Shown one piece after another: positions 33,800 through 42,400 of a DNA stretch of 64,000 nucleotides (its first letter is position 1; each line of letters opens with the position of its first letter). The notes beneath the pieces were generated by a model. The model ran no database searches. It saw only the letters and a list, made by a program, of their open reading frames with translations, and was not told the origin of the DNA. The translations under genes were made by a program, and so were the position numbers. This DNA comes from Verrucomicrobiota bacterium. GTDB taxonomy: Bacteria; Verrucomicrobiota; Verrucomicrobiia; Opitutales; Opitutaceae. Where the stretch lies: NCBI GenBank assembly GCA_023391285.1, contig JAEWBF010000066.1, positions 4,601 through 68,600 of the forward strand, in the 5' to 3' direction.

Positions 33800-34750
33800 T
33801 CAAAACAACTTCGCCGGATACTCGCCGCGCCGGACCAGCTCCGCGATTGCCGCCACCACCCGCGGCTTGTCCTCGCGATACGTCACACCAAACCACGCGC
33901 TCTCCGTCGGCAGCACCCGCACCGTCGCCTCACCCCGCCCAATCATCGTTGACACCGCCGCCGGCAAATAAAACTCCGCCTTCTGTGCCGATAGAGACGG
34001 GACCACTGGGGGCGCGGTGCGCTCACCTCGCATACCCGCGCCCGTCTCCTCCAAAAACTCCCGCAACTGCGCATCTAATCCCGCGAACACCTCCCGCCCG
34101 AATCCCCAGCAATTCATCGATACAATCTCCTCCCCCGAAAACTCCCGCCCCGCCCCCACCTGCCCCGGCTCGATTCCCGTCCGCTCCACAATCGACGCCA
34201 GCCGCCCGTCCGCTCCGACCGCGCACACGCCCCGCGACACCGCCCCGTGCTCCGACAAGGTCCGATTCAACCGAAACCCCACGATCGCACACTCCGTCGC
34301 CGGCGCCGCAGTCCCGCCTCCGTCCTCCTTCTTCTTCTTCAAAAACTCCCCCAACCGCCGAAACGAATCCGCCCCATAAAAATCGTCCGCATTGATCACC
34401 GCAAACGCCCCCGGCACCGCCTCGCGCGCACACCACACCGCGTGCCCCGTCCCCCACGGCTTCTCGCGTCCCGCCGGCGCCACGAATCCTTCCGGCAACG
34501 CCTCCACCGCCTGAAACACATACGCCACTTCGATCCGCCCCGCATACTTCGCCCCGATCTGCTCGCGAAACACCGCCTCAAACTCCTTCCGAATCACAAA
34601 CACCACCCGTCCAAATCCCGCGCGCATCGCATCGAACACCGCATAGTCCAACACGGTCTCGCCCCAGGGCCCCACCGGATCGATCTGCTTCAGCCCGCCG
34701 TAACGCGAGCCCATCCCCGCCGCCAAAACCAGAAGTGTCGGTGCCTGCAT
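33800..34750 (-). CDS. Sugar-1-phosphate nucleotidyltransferase family protein with a repeat-derived insert
   Basis: This 316-residue protein starts with the nucleotidyltransferase signature TLLVLAAGMGSRYGGLKQID, then VFVIRKEF, PWGTGHAVWCARE, INADDFYG with the metal-binding Asp and the late KAEFYLPAAVSTMI. Such enzymes transfer NMP to sugar phosphates, for example glucose 1-phosphate. Residues about 240-255 (MRGERTAPPVVPSLSAQ) interrupt the normal sequence between FLEETGAG and KAEFYLP, and their DNA matches the family B repeat. The ATG at 34750 is preferred over 34762. The product may supply an activated sugar to surface-glycan synthesis. Confidence 0.85.
   Translation of the reverse strand: MQAPTLLVLAAGMGSRYGGLKQIDPVGPWGETVLDYAVFDAMRAGFGRVVFVIRKEFEAVFREQIGAKYAGRIEVAYVFQAVEALPEGFVAPAGREKPWGTGHAVWCAREAVPGAFAVINADDFYGADSFRRLGEFLKKKKEDGGGTAAPATECAIVGFRLNRTLSEHGAVSRGVCAVGADGRLASIVERTGIEPGQVGAGREFSGEEIVSMNCWGFGREVFAGLDAQLREFLEETGAGMRGERTAPPVVPSLSAQKAEFYLPAAVSTMIGRGEATVRVLPTESAWFGVTYREDKPRVVAAIAELVRRGEYPAKLF
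34004..34033. repeat. Family B repeat inside a coding sequence
   Basis: CACTGGGGGCGCGGTGCG, then CTCACCTCGC. It differs from the intergenic copy at 31146-31171 at only a few positions and is read in frame on the minus strand as RGERTAPPV. Confidence 0.75.
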
Positions 34751-34795
34751 TCGCGCGAGCACACCGGTTCGCCCGCGCCCGTCAATGCTCCGCCC

Positions 34796-34850
34796 CGGCT
34801 CACCTCAGGGCCTCCCGCCGCTCACCCCAGCCACGCCGCCGCTCACCCCA
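34796..34850 (+). promoter_or_regulatory. LytTR-type direct repeats before the LytS-like kinase gene
   Basis: Two identical CCGCTCACCCCA boxes at 34818-34829 and 34839-34850 have a 21-bp period. A third, weaker box (CGGCTCACCTCA) is at 34796-34807. LytTR regulators bind such direct repeats two helical turns apart. The sequence after the last box (ACACTATCGGA) is also shared with the site at 39342. Confidence 0.75.
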
Positions 34851-34967
34851 ACACTATCGGACGAAGCGCGTAAGTCATTTCTGCTCGCCAGTCTGCTTCA
34901 CTAATCTCCTTGCCTCTCGTTCACACCTTGTGTCGCCCGCCGCCCCCGGCATCCTCCCGCCGCTCGC

Positions 34968-37900
34968 ATGAACCTCCGCCCGCTCGTCGCCGCTCTCGCC
35001 GCCCTCCTCGGCGCCGGGACCGCAACCGGCGCTGTTTCACCTCGCTATTCCGGGACGCCGATCGCGCAGGTGTTCACCGAGCGCGATGTCCCCGGAAGCC
35101 CTCAAACCCGCTCCGTCTGCGCACACCCCAACGGCTTCATCTACGTGGGCAACACCGAGGGTCTCGTCGAATACGACGGCGCATCCTGGAAAATGATACC
35201 GGGCACCGCCGGCCTCATCGTCCACAACGTCTTCGCCGACAACTCTGGCCGTATCTGGTATTCCGCTACGGGCGAGTTCGGCTGTCTCGTCGCCGACGAA
35301 CACGGCGTCCTTAACGCCCACCCGCTCCACCTTCGCCTGCCAGGCTCCCCCGACATCGGACACGTCCTGCGCATGCTCGTGCACGAGCAATACGCCTACT
35401 TCGTCACTCAGGGCAGCCACCAGTCCGTCGTTCGCGCCGACGCCCGCGGCAACCTCCTCGTCGTTCCATTGCCCATCGGCGAACGCCCGCTTTCCGTCTT
35501 CCTTCATCGCGACGCCGTTCACGTCCTCACCTCACAACATGTTTACCGCCTCGACGGTCCCACGCCCCGCGCGGAACCGTCCGCTAACATTCTCGCCAGC
35601 GTAGAGGTGCGCTCCGTCTGGCCGCGCGACGACGGCGGCGCTTGGGTCGTCAGCGCCGCCGGGCTTCGCAGGTGGGATGGTTACGACGCCCTCCTCGTTT
35701 CTTCCGAGGTCCAGCAGCTCCTCGGCGACGATCGTGTCTCCTGCGGCAGCCCGCTAGGCGACGGCACCTTCGCGCTCGGCACCGAAAAACACGGCCTGCT
35801 CATCGTCGAAGCCGCTACCGGCCGCATCCTCGCCCGCTACGACGACGATGGCGGACTCGGCGCCACCAGCAGCACGATTGTTGGCGTGACCCTCGACGCC
35901 GAAGGCGGCCTCTGGCTGGCGCGCTTCGCCGGCATCACGCGTATCCAAGTTTCAACTCCCTCCGCCCTTCACGTGGGCCCCAACGGCGGCGTGCGCGGCC
36001 GCGTGCAAGCTCTCGGTTTTTATCGCGATCGCCTGCATGTCGCCACCACGCAGGGCGTGTTCGTCCGCGAAACGCCCACCGGCCGCTTCGCTCTCCTGCC
36101 CGGCGCCCTGGGCGATTCGTGGGTGCTGCTGCCAACCGATGACGGCTTGATCGTCGGCGGCCCCGACCTCCGCCTGCTCCGCGACGACGGCACCGTCGAA
36201 ATCATCGAACACGAACGGCTGCTCTTCCGCTCCGCCGTTCGCCTCCGCCGCGATCCCGACCGCATCGTCGCCTGCACCGGTCCCGGAGCCGTCCGTGTCT
36301 ACCGCCGCCACGAGGGCAAATGGCAGTTCGAAGCCAGCCTCCCCCACATCCGCGCCTCGCTCTTTCCACTCCTCGAAGACGCCGACGGACGCCTCTGGGC
36401 CACACGCAATCGCATCGAGGTCGTCCGCATCGACTGGCGCGATGGCGTCAACTTCGACGCCCGCCTCGAACAGGTTGGGCCCGCCCTCGGGCTCCCGTTC
36501 TCCGCCCACAATCGCAGTCGCGCGTGGATCTTCCTTGTCGACGGCTCGATCGAAGTCACCACCTGGGACGGCCTCTGGCGTCACGATCGCGCCACAGACC
36601 GCCTCTCCCCCGAAAACCGCATCGAAGGTCTCGACGTTTCGCGTTGGTCGCGCGCGTTCCCCCTGAGCGATGGCTCGCTGTGGTTCGCCAATACCCATGA
36701 ACACGATCCGGCCGCCCTGGCTCGCCCTATCACGCGCGACCGCTGGAAACTCGAGCCCTCAATCTACTCCGGCTTGGAAGCCATCAGACCGCTCGAGGTG
36801 TGCGACGATCCTTCTACCTCCACGCTCTGGCTCGGGCATTTCGGTCTCGCGTCCATCGACCGCAATGCGCGCTCCGCGCCGCCCTCGACTCCCGTCGTCC
36901 GACTCCGCTCCATCATCGCCTCGCCGACTCGCCTGCTCTGGGGCGGCGCCGGGACTCCTCCGCTCGTCCCCTTTCCGCCCGAACATCGATCGCTCCAATT
37001 CACCTACGCCGCTCCGTCTCTTCGCCCCAACGCGCATGGCGTAGTGAAAACGGAATACCGCACCCGTCTCGACGGCTTCAACCGCCAGTGGTCCGCATGG
37101 ACCACGAGCACGCACCGCGAGTATTCCAATCTTCCTCCAGGCCGTTTCACGCTCCGCCTGCAGGCCCGCGACACCAACGGCCGCGAAGGCCCGGAAGCGA
37201 CGTTCGCCTTCACGCTCCTCCCACCGTGGTGGCGCACGTGGTGGGCGTTCACCGGATATATCGCGCTCGGGCTCGTCGGCATCGGCAGCCTCGTCCGTAT
37301 GCGCACCCGCACGCTCCGGCGACGCAACGAGCGCCTCGAAAATCTCGTCACCGAGCGCACCGACACCCTTTTCAAACAAAACCAGGAACTCGCGCGCCTC
37401 CACCGCCTCGAGCTCGACGAAAAAACCCTCGCTCGTCTCGCCGCCGAAAAATCCCGCCTCGAAACGCTCCGCTACCAGCTCAATCCGCATTTTCTTTTCA
37501 ACTCCCTCACCTCCATCCGCAGCCAGATTCCCCCCGGGCTCGTCCGCGCCCGCGAATCCATCGACCGGCTCGCCGACTTCTGTCGCCGCACGCTCCGCGA
37601 CGATGGTGGCGACGAACGCACCTCACTTGCCGAAGAGTTCGCCATGATCCGCTCGTATCTCGACATCGAGCGTTTCCGCCTCGGCGACCTGCTCGCTGTC
37701 ACCATCGAGCTCGACCCCGCCGCCGCTCCCATGCTGCTGCCGCGCCTGCTGCTTCTTCCTCTCGTCGAAAACGCATTGAAATACGGTGCCGCCACCAGCA
37801 GCGACCAACTCGAGATCCGCATCTCCGCTCGCCGCGAGGTCGAGGCCCTCACGATCGATGTCGCCAACACGGGCCGCTGGGTCGAACAACCTGCCTCCCA

Positions 37901-38063
37901 TCACGTCGCTTCGCTCGGCATCGGTCACGAAAACCTCCGCGAACGTCTCAACCGCTACTATCCCCACGCCCACGAATTCACCCACCAGGCCGCCGACGGC
38001 TGGGTTCGCGTGGTGCTTCGGCTCCGCCGCTCCGCCGTCGCCCGCAACCCCAGTTCGCGCTGA
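34968..38063 (+). CDS. Propeller-sensor histidine kinase, LytS type
   Basis: This 1031-residue inner-membrane sensor has a signal peptide (MNLRPLVAALAALLGAG), a long periplasmic two-component propeller region (about 30-660, with repeats such as NGFIYVGNTEGLVEYDGASW and EGGLWLARFAGITRI), a Y_Y_Y-like domain (about 690-760; YRTRLDGFNRQWSAW, then LPPGRFTLRLQARD) and one membrane segment (about 762-785). Inside are a coiled coil, a His_kinase domain with His841 in YQLNPHFLFNSLTSI and an ATPase domain (LLLLPLVENALKYG, GIGHENLRERL). It should phosphorylate the LytTR regulator encoded 6 bases downstream. Large propellers of this kind often sense glycans, as in hybrid systems of Bacteroidetes. Confidence 0.93.
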   Translation: MNLRPLVAALAALLGAGTATGAVSPRYSGTPIAQVFTERDVPGSPQTRSVCAHPNGFIYVGNTEGLVEYDGASWKMIPGTAGLIVHNVFADNSGRIWYSATGEFGCLVADEHGVLNAHPLHLRLPGSPDIGHVLRMLVHEQYAYFVTQGSHQSVVRADARGNLLVVPLPIGERPLSVFLHRDAVHVLTSQHVYRLDGPTPRAEPSANILASVEVRSVWPRDDGGAWVVSAAGLRRWDGYDALLVSSEVQQLLGDDRVSCGSPLGDGTFALGTEKHGLLIVEAATGRILARYDDDGGLGATSSTIVGVTLDAEGGLWLARFAGITRIQVSTPSALHVGPNGGVRGRVQALGFYRDRLHVATTQGVFVRETPTGRFALLPGALGDSWVLLPTDDGLIVGGPDLRLLRDDGTVEIIEHERLLFRSAVRLRRDPDRIVACTGPGAVRVYRRHEGKWQFEASLPHIRASLFPLLEDADGRLWATRNRIEVVRIDWRDGVNFDARLEQVGPALGLPFSAHNRSRAWIFLVDGSIEVTTWDGLWRHDRATDRLSPENRIEGLDVSRWSRAFPLSDGSLWFANTHEHDPAALARPITRDRWKLEPSIYSGLEAIRPLEVCDDPSTSTLWLGHFGLASIDRNARSAPPSTPVVRLRSIIASPTRLLWGGAGTPPLVPFPPEHRSLQFTYAAPSLRPNAHGVVKTEYRTRLDGFNRQWSAWTTSTHREYSNLPPGRFTLRLQARDTNGREGPEATFAFTLLPPWWRTWWAFTGYIALGLVGIGSLVRMRTRTLRRRNERLENLVTERTDTLFKQNQELARLHRLELDEKTLARLAAEKSRLETLRYQLNPHFLFNSLTSIRSQIPPGLVRARESIDRLADFCRRTLRDDGGDERTSLAEEFAMIRSYLDIERFRLGDLLAVTIELDPAAAPMLLPRLLLLPLVENALKYGAATSSDQLEIRISARREVEALTIDVANTGRWVEQPASHHVASLGIGHENLRERLNRYYPHAHEFTHQAADGWVRVVLRLRRSAVARNPSSR

Positions 38064-38069
38064 ACGCAC

Positions 38070-38819
38070 ATGACTCGCGCGCTCCTCATCGAAGACGAAC
38101 TGCCCGCCCGCGAAGACCTCCGCGCCCTCCTCACGGCCCATCCCGAAGTCTCGATCATCGGTGAAGCCGCCACCGTCAACAGCGCCCGCACCCTGCTCGC
38201 GCGCGATGACTACGATCTTCTGTTCCTCGATATCCACCTGATCGGCGGCAGTTCGTTCGAACTCGTGCCGGATGTGCGCCCCGGAGCCCGCATCATCTTC
38301 ACCACCGCCTTCGACTCGTTCGCCGTGCGCGCCTTCGAGATCAACGCCCTCGACTATCTGCTCAAGCCCATCTCCGCCTCTCGTCTCGCCGCCGCACTCG
38401 GCCGATGGACTCCCGCTCCTGTCGCACCGGCGCCAACGCTTGAGCCCTCCGAGCTCGCCCAGCCGCTCCGGCTCGATGACCGCGTGTATTTGCGCACTGG
38501 AGACAGAGGCCGCTTCGCGCAAGTCGCGCAGATCGCGCTGATCACCGCCGAAGATAATTACTGCGAGGTCACGCTGGCGACCGGCAATCGGTTGCTGCTG
38601 CGCAAGAGTCTCAGCGCCTGGGCCGCTATGCTGCCGTCGTCGCATTTCGCGCGCGTGCATCGCACCTGCATCGTAAATCTCGGGCACGTCGCCGGCCATT
38701 CCCGTCACGGCGACGGCGCTTTGTTGAAGGTCGAGGGCGTCGCAGATCCCGTCGTCGCCAGCCGCCGCACGTGGAGCGAGGTCCGCACTCGCCTCGCCGA
38801 GCTCCACCCTCAGCTCTAG
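38070..38819 (+). CDS. LytTR-family response regulator
   Basis: This 249-residue regulator has a receiver domain at about 1-118 (LLIEDELPAREDL; acceptor Asp54 in LLFLDIHLIGG; Lys in LDYLLKPISA) and a C-terminal LytTR DNA-binding domain (about 145-245; ALITAEDNYCEVTLATGNRL, then SHFARVHRTCIVNLGHV). It is 6 bases from the LytS-like kinase gene, so the two form one operon. It probably binds the CCGCTCRCCCCA direct repeats before its own operon, before the next gene and before the giant surface-protein gene. Binding is inferred from repeat spacing and location. Confidence 0.94.
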   Translation: MTRALLIEDELPAREDLRALLTAHPEVSIIGEAATVNSARTLLARDDYDLLFLDIHLIGGSSFELVPDVRPGARIIFTTAFDSFAVRAFEINALDYLLKPISASRLAAALGRWTPAPVAPAPTLEPSELAQPLRLDDRVYLRTGDRGRFAQVAQIALITAEDNYCEVTLATGNRLLLRKSLSAWAAMLPSSHFARVHRTCIVNLGHVAGHSRHGDGALLKVEGVADPVVASRRTWSEVRTRLAELHPQL

Positions 38820-38853
38820 CTGACTTCCAACCGTCTCGTTGGGTGCCGCGCCT

Positions 38854-38886
38854 CCGCTCGCCCCATCCACCCCACCGTTCGCCCCC
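38854..38886 (+). promoter_or_regulatory. LytTR-type direct repeat before the LytTR-only gene
   Basis: CCGCTCGCCCCA at 38854-38865 and CCGTTCGCCCCC at 38875-38886 have the same 21-bp period as the sites at 34818 and 39342. The second box ends 26 bases before the GTG start. Confidence 0.7.
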
Positions 38887-38912
38887 GCGAGCTGGGCGAC
38901 GCGCCCGCGGTT

Positions 38913-39293
38913 GTGATGTTGCAGGTTTTCATGCCGCTCTCCTTCGACGCCACGCTCTCGCTCCGCACCCGCCAGGGAGGACGGATCATTGCGGTGTCGG
39001 ATCTGCGCGTCATCGCTGCCCGCGACAACTACAGCGAAGTGATCCTCGCCGACGGCTCGCAGATGCTCCTGCGCAAAACGCTGAAGTCCTGGCAGGAAGC
39101 CCTCCCCGCTTCACACTTCGCACGCGTTCACCGCACGAAGATCGTGAATGTCGCCAGCATCGAACGCTACGAGCGCGAAGAGGCCGATCGCACACGACTT
39201 TACCTGACCGGCCTCGCGAAACCGATCGAAGCCAGCCGTCGAACGTGGGGCCAGCTGCGCGCGCGACTCACGGCCTTGCACACCGTTGTGTGA
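38913..39293 (+). CDS. LytTR-only DNA-binding protein (no receiver domain)
   Basis: This 126-residue protein is essentially one LytTR domain: VIAARDNYSEVILADGSQML, LRKTLKSWQEALPASHFARV, HRTKIVNVASIERY, then ASRRTWGQLRARL. It aligns along its length with the C-terminal domain of the response regulator just upstream (SHFARVHRTxIVN and ASRRTW are shared), so it looks like a tandem duplicate that lost the receiver. It cannot be switched by phosphorylation in the usual way, and may compete with or fine-tune the full regulator. Starts at 38913 (GTG), 38916 (ATG) and 38931 (ATG) are possible. It has its own direct-repeat site upstream. Confidence 0.88.
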   Translation: MMLQVFMPLSFDATLSLRTRQGGRIIAVSDLRVIAARDNYSEVILADGSQMLLRKTLKSWQEALPASHFARVHRTKIVNVASIERYEREEADRTRLYLTGLAKPIEASRRTWGQLRARLTALHTVV

Positions 39294-39341
39294 TTGCTCG
39301 AGTCGTCACGGGCGTATCCGGGGTTTGAACACACACACGCG

Positions 39342-39374
39342 CCGCTCGCCACACCGGCACCGCCGCTCGCCCCA
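39342..39374 (+). promoter_or_regulatory. LytTR-type direct repeat before the giant surface-protein gene
   Basis: CCGCTCGCCACA at 39342-39353 and CCGCTCGCCCCA at 39363-39374, 21-bp period. It is followed by ACGCCATCGGA, close to ACACTATCGGA after the site at 34839, and a TAGGGT hexamer about 20 bases on (39394) that could be a -10 element. Confidence 0.75.
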
Positions 39375-39408
39375 ACGCCATCGGAAAACCGCCTAGGGTA
39401 GTTTCTCC

Positions 39409-42400
39409 ATGCACGCTGAAGCGCAGCACGCACCTGCCGCGCTTTCTTCCGCCATGCTTCTTCTCTCCTGCCGCCTCCGTTCTTTCCTGCGCGCCGTCTC
39501 GACCGCTTGCGTCCTGGCCGTCGCGTCAACCGCGTTCGCCATCACCACCGGAAGCGCCGGCGGTGGCCAGGCGTTCGACAGCTCCCAGCCGACGATGGCG
39601 CTCACGTGGATGATCGCGTATCAAGGTATGATTCCGGATGCGGACGCCAGCGGTGCAGATCGCGCCGCGATGGTGGGCGAGATCCGCCTCTTCGCTTTCG
39701 GCTCCAACCAAGAGCTTTCCGGGTGGATACCGTGCAACGGGCAAACGCTTTCCAAGGATATATTTCCAGCGCTGTTCTCCATCATCGGCACCACGTTCGG
39801 CGGTGACGGAGTCACGACCTTCAAAGCCCCCGACCTGCGGAATCGCGTGCCGATGGGCAAAGGGCAGGGTAGCGGGCTGACAGCGCGTTCACTGGGCGAG
39901 ACGGGCGGTGCCGAAACGACGACGCTCAGCGTCGCGAATTTGCCGGTCCATCAGCATACCGTGAACGGGGTGTTCACCACCACCGAGGGCCAGAGCTCCC
40001 CGGTGTCCAATCTCCAGCCTTTCCTGGTGCTGAACTTCTGCGTCGAGGCCAAGACGTCCTTCGAGGCCATGGGGAACATTCGCATCTTCGCCTTCGATTT
40101 CACGCCGGGGGGGTTCGTGCCGTGCGATGGCACGTCGCTCACGATCAGCACCAACGCCTCTCTTTTCAGCAGAATGGGCTTTGTATTTGGCGGTAACGCC
40201 TCGAGCACATTCGCCGTTCCGGACCTGAGGGGCCGCATTCCCGTTATCACCGGAAACGACGGTGTCAGGAGCTACCCTCTCGGGTTGGCCAGCGGAACGG
40301 AGAGCTTCACGCTGACCTCGGCTCAGCTCCCCGCCCACGTCCATTCGCTGAGCCTTGGCTCCACCAGCTTGGCCGGCATGAGCCAGCCCTTGGCTACGAT
40401 GCAGCCCTATCTTGCGCTTCGCGCGACGATCATGACCGAAGGGCTCTGGCTCTACTCGGACGAAGAGCCCACCGTCGGAGAGATCCGCTTGTGGGCGACG
40501 GACACGTCAACTTTGGCCGACCAAGGCTGGCTGAATTGTTCGGGCCAGCTTCAGGGGATCGGCGCCTACGAGCTGCTCTACACTTTGATCGGCACCACCT
40601 ACGGCGGCGACGGCGAAACCAGCTTTGCCGTTCCGAATCTCATCGGCCGCTCACTCTCGCAGATGGGGACTCGGTCGCTAGGCGCGACGTGGGGCAGCGA
40701 AACCGTCACGCTCGCGACCTCGCACATGGCGGCTCACACGCATGCCATCGCCAACACCAAGCCCGTCCTCCGCCTGAGCGCGGCGCAATCCCTTACGTTT
40801 AGCGAAGACGGCAGCGGACAGGATATCGCTTCGTCGCTCGATGTCGTTGACACCGACTTCGGCCAGACGCTCACCTGGTCCGCCAGCGTTGCTCCGACGC
40901 GCGGCACGCTCTCGCCCGCAACGCGCACGGCGTTGGCGGTCGGAACCAACACCCCGATTGTTCCATCGGCGATCACTTATACGCCGAACGCCAACCAGAA
41001 CGGCTCCGACACCTTTACGATCCAGGTCAGCGACGCTGAAGACACCGACACGCTCGTCTTCAACGTCACGATCACGGCGGTCAATGACGAGCCCGGCGCG
41101 ATCTCCGATGTCAACGCCGCCACCGATACCGTCGCCGAGAACGCCACGAACGGGGCAACCGTCGGCATCACCGCGCAGGCAACCGACGTCGATGGCGACA
41201 CGTTGACCTACAGTTTGACCGATGACGCGGGCGAACGCTTCACCATCAACGCGTCGACGGGTGTGGTGACGGTCGCGGACGCGAGCCTGCTCAATTACGA
41301 AGCCGCCACGAGTCATAGCATCACCATGCAGGTCACGGACGGCACCACGCCGAAGACGAAAACCTTCTCTATCGCCGTCACGAACGTCGCCCCATCTTCG
41401 CCGACCGACGCCAACGCCGCCGCGAACGAAATCGCCGAAGGCAGCGCTAATGGGACCGCGGTGGGCATCACGGCGAGCGCCGCCGATCCGCACGGCGGCA
41501 CGGTCACGTATTCACTTTCCGATGACGCCGGCGGCCGGTTTACGATCGGCAGCTCCACCGGCATCGTGACCGTGGCGAACACCAGCCTGATTTCCCGGGC
41601 CGGCGCGACGAGTCACACGATCACCGTGCGCGCGGCGGACGCCGCCGACGCCGCCAGCACGCAAACGTTCACGATCAACGTCCTCGCGCCGCTCAACACC
41701 GCGCCCGTCGCCGGTCTCGGCACCGCGCTGTTGCTGGAAGCAGCAAATTACGAAGGCGTGACCGTGCCTCATGCCACCTCATTCAACGTGGGCGCCGGCA
41801 GCTTCACGATCGAAGCGTGGTTCAAACGCACGGCCACCGGCGAACATCTCGTCGCCGGGAAAATCGACAACGACTCTGGCACGGGTTGGACGCTCGACTT
41901 CAGCAACAACCAACTCGTTTTCCGGACCCTCGAGATATCCGACACCGTCGTTTCCGGCACGGTCAGAGATCCGATCAAGATCACCGATTCCAACTGGCAC
42001 CACGTCGCCGCCGTGCGAGATTCCTCCGCCAACACCCTGCGCCTCTACGTGGACGGCATGCTGCGCAACAGCACTGCCATTGCGACCGTTGCGAACGTGA
42101 ACAACGAGAGCCCGTTGGGCATCGGTGATATGCCGGGCTACGGGATCCCCTTCGAAGGCTCGATGGATGACGTCCGCTTCTGGAACGTCGCCCGCACCGC
42201 GTCACAGATCGGCGAATACATGCATGCCCCGCTGACCGGCGCCGAATCCGGCCTGATCGGGTATTGGGATTTCGAAGACGGCACCGGCACGGTCGTCGGC
42301 GATCGCTCCGGCCACGGACATCACGGCACGCTGGTGAACGGTGACGGCGACGAGTGGACATCGGGCAACGTTGCTCACGTAGTCTATATTCCCGAGGAAA

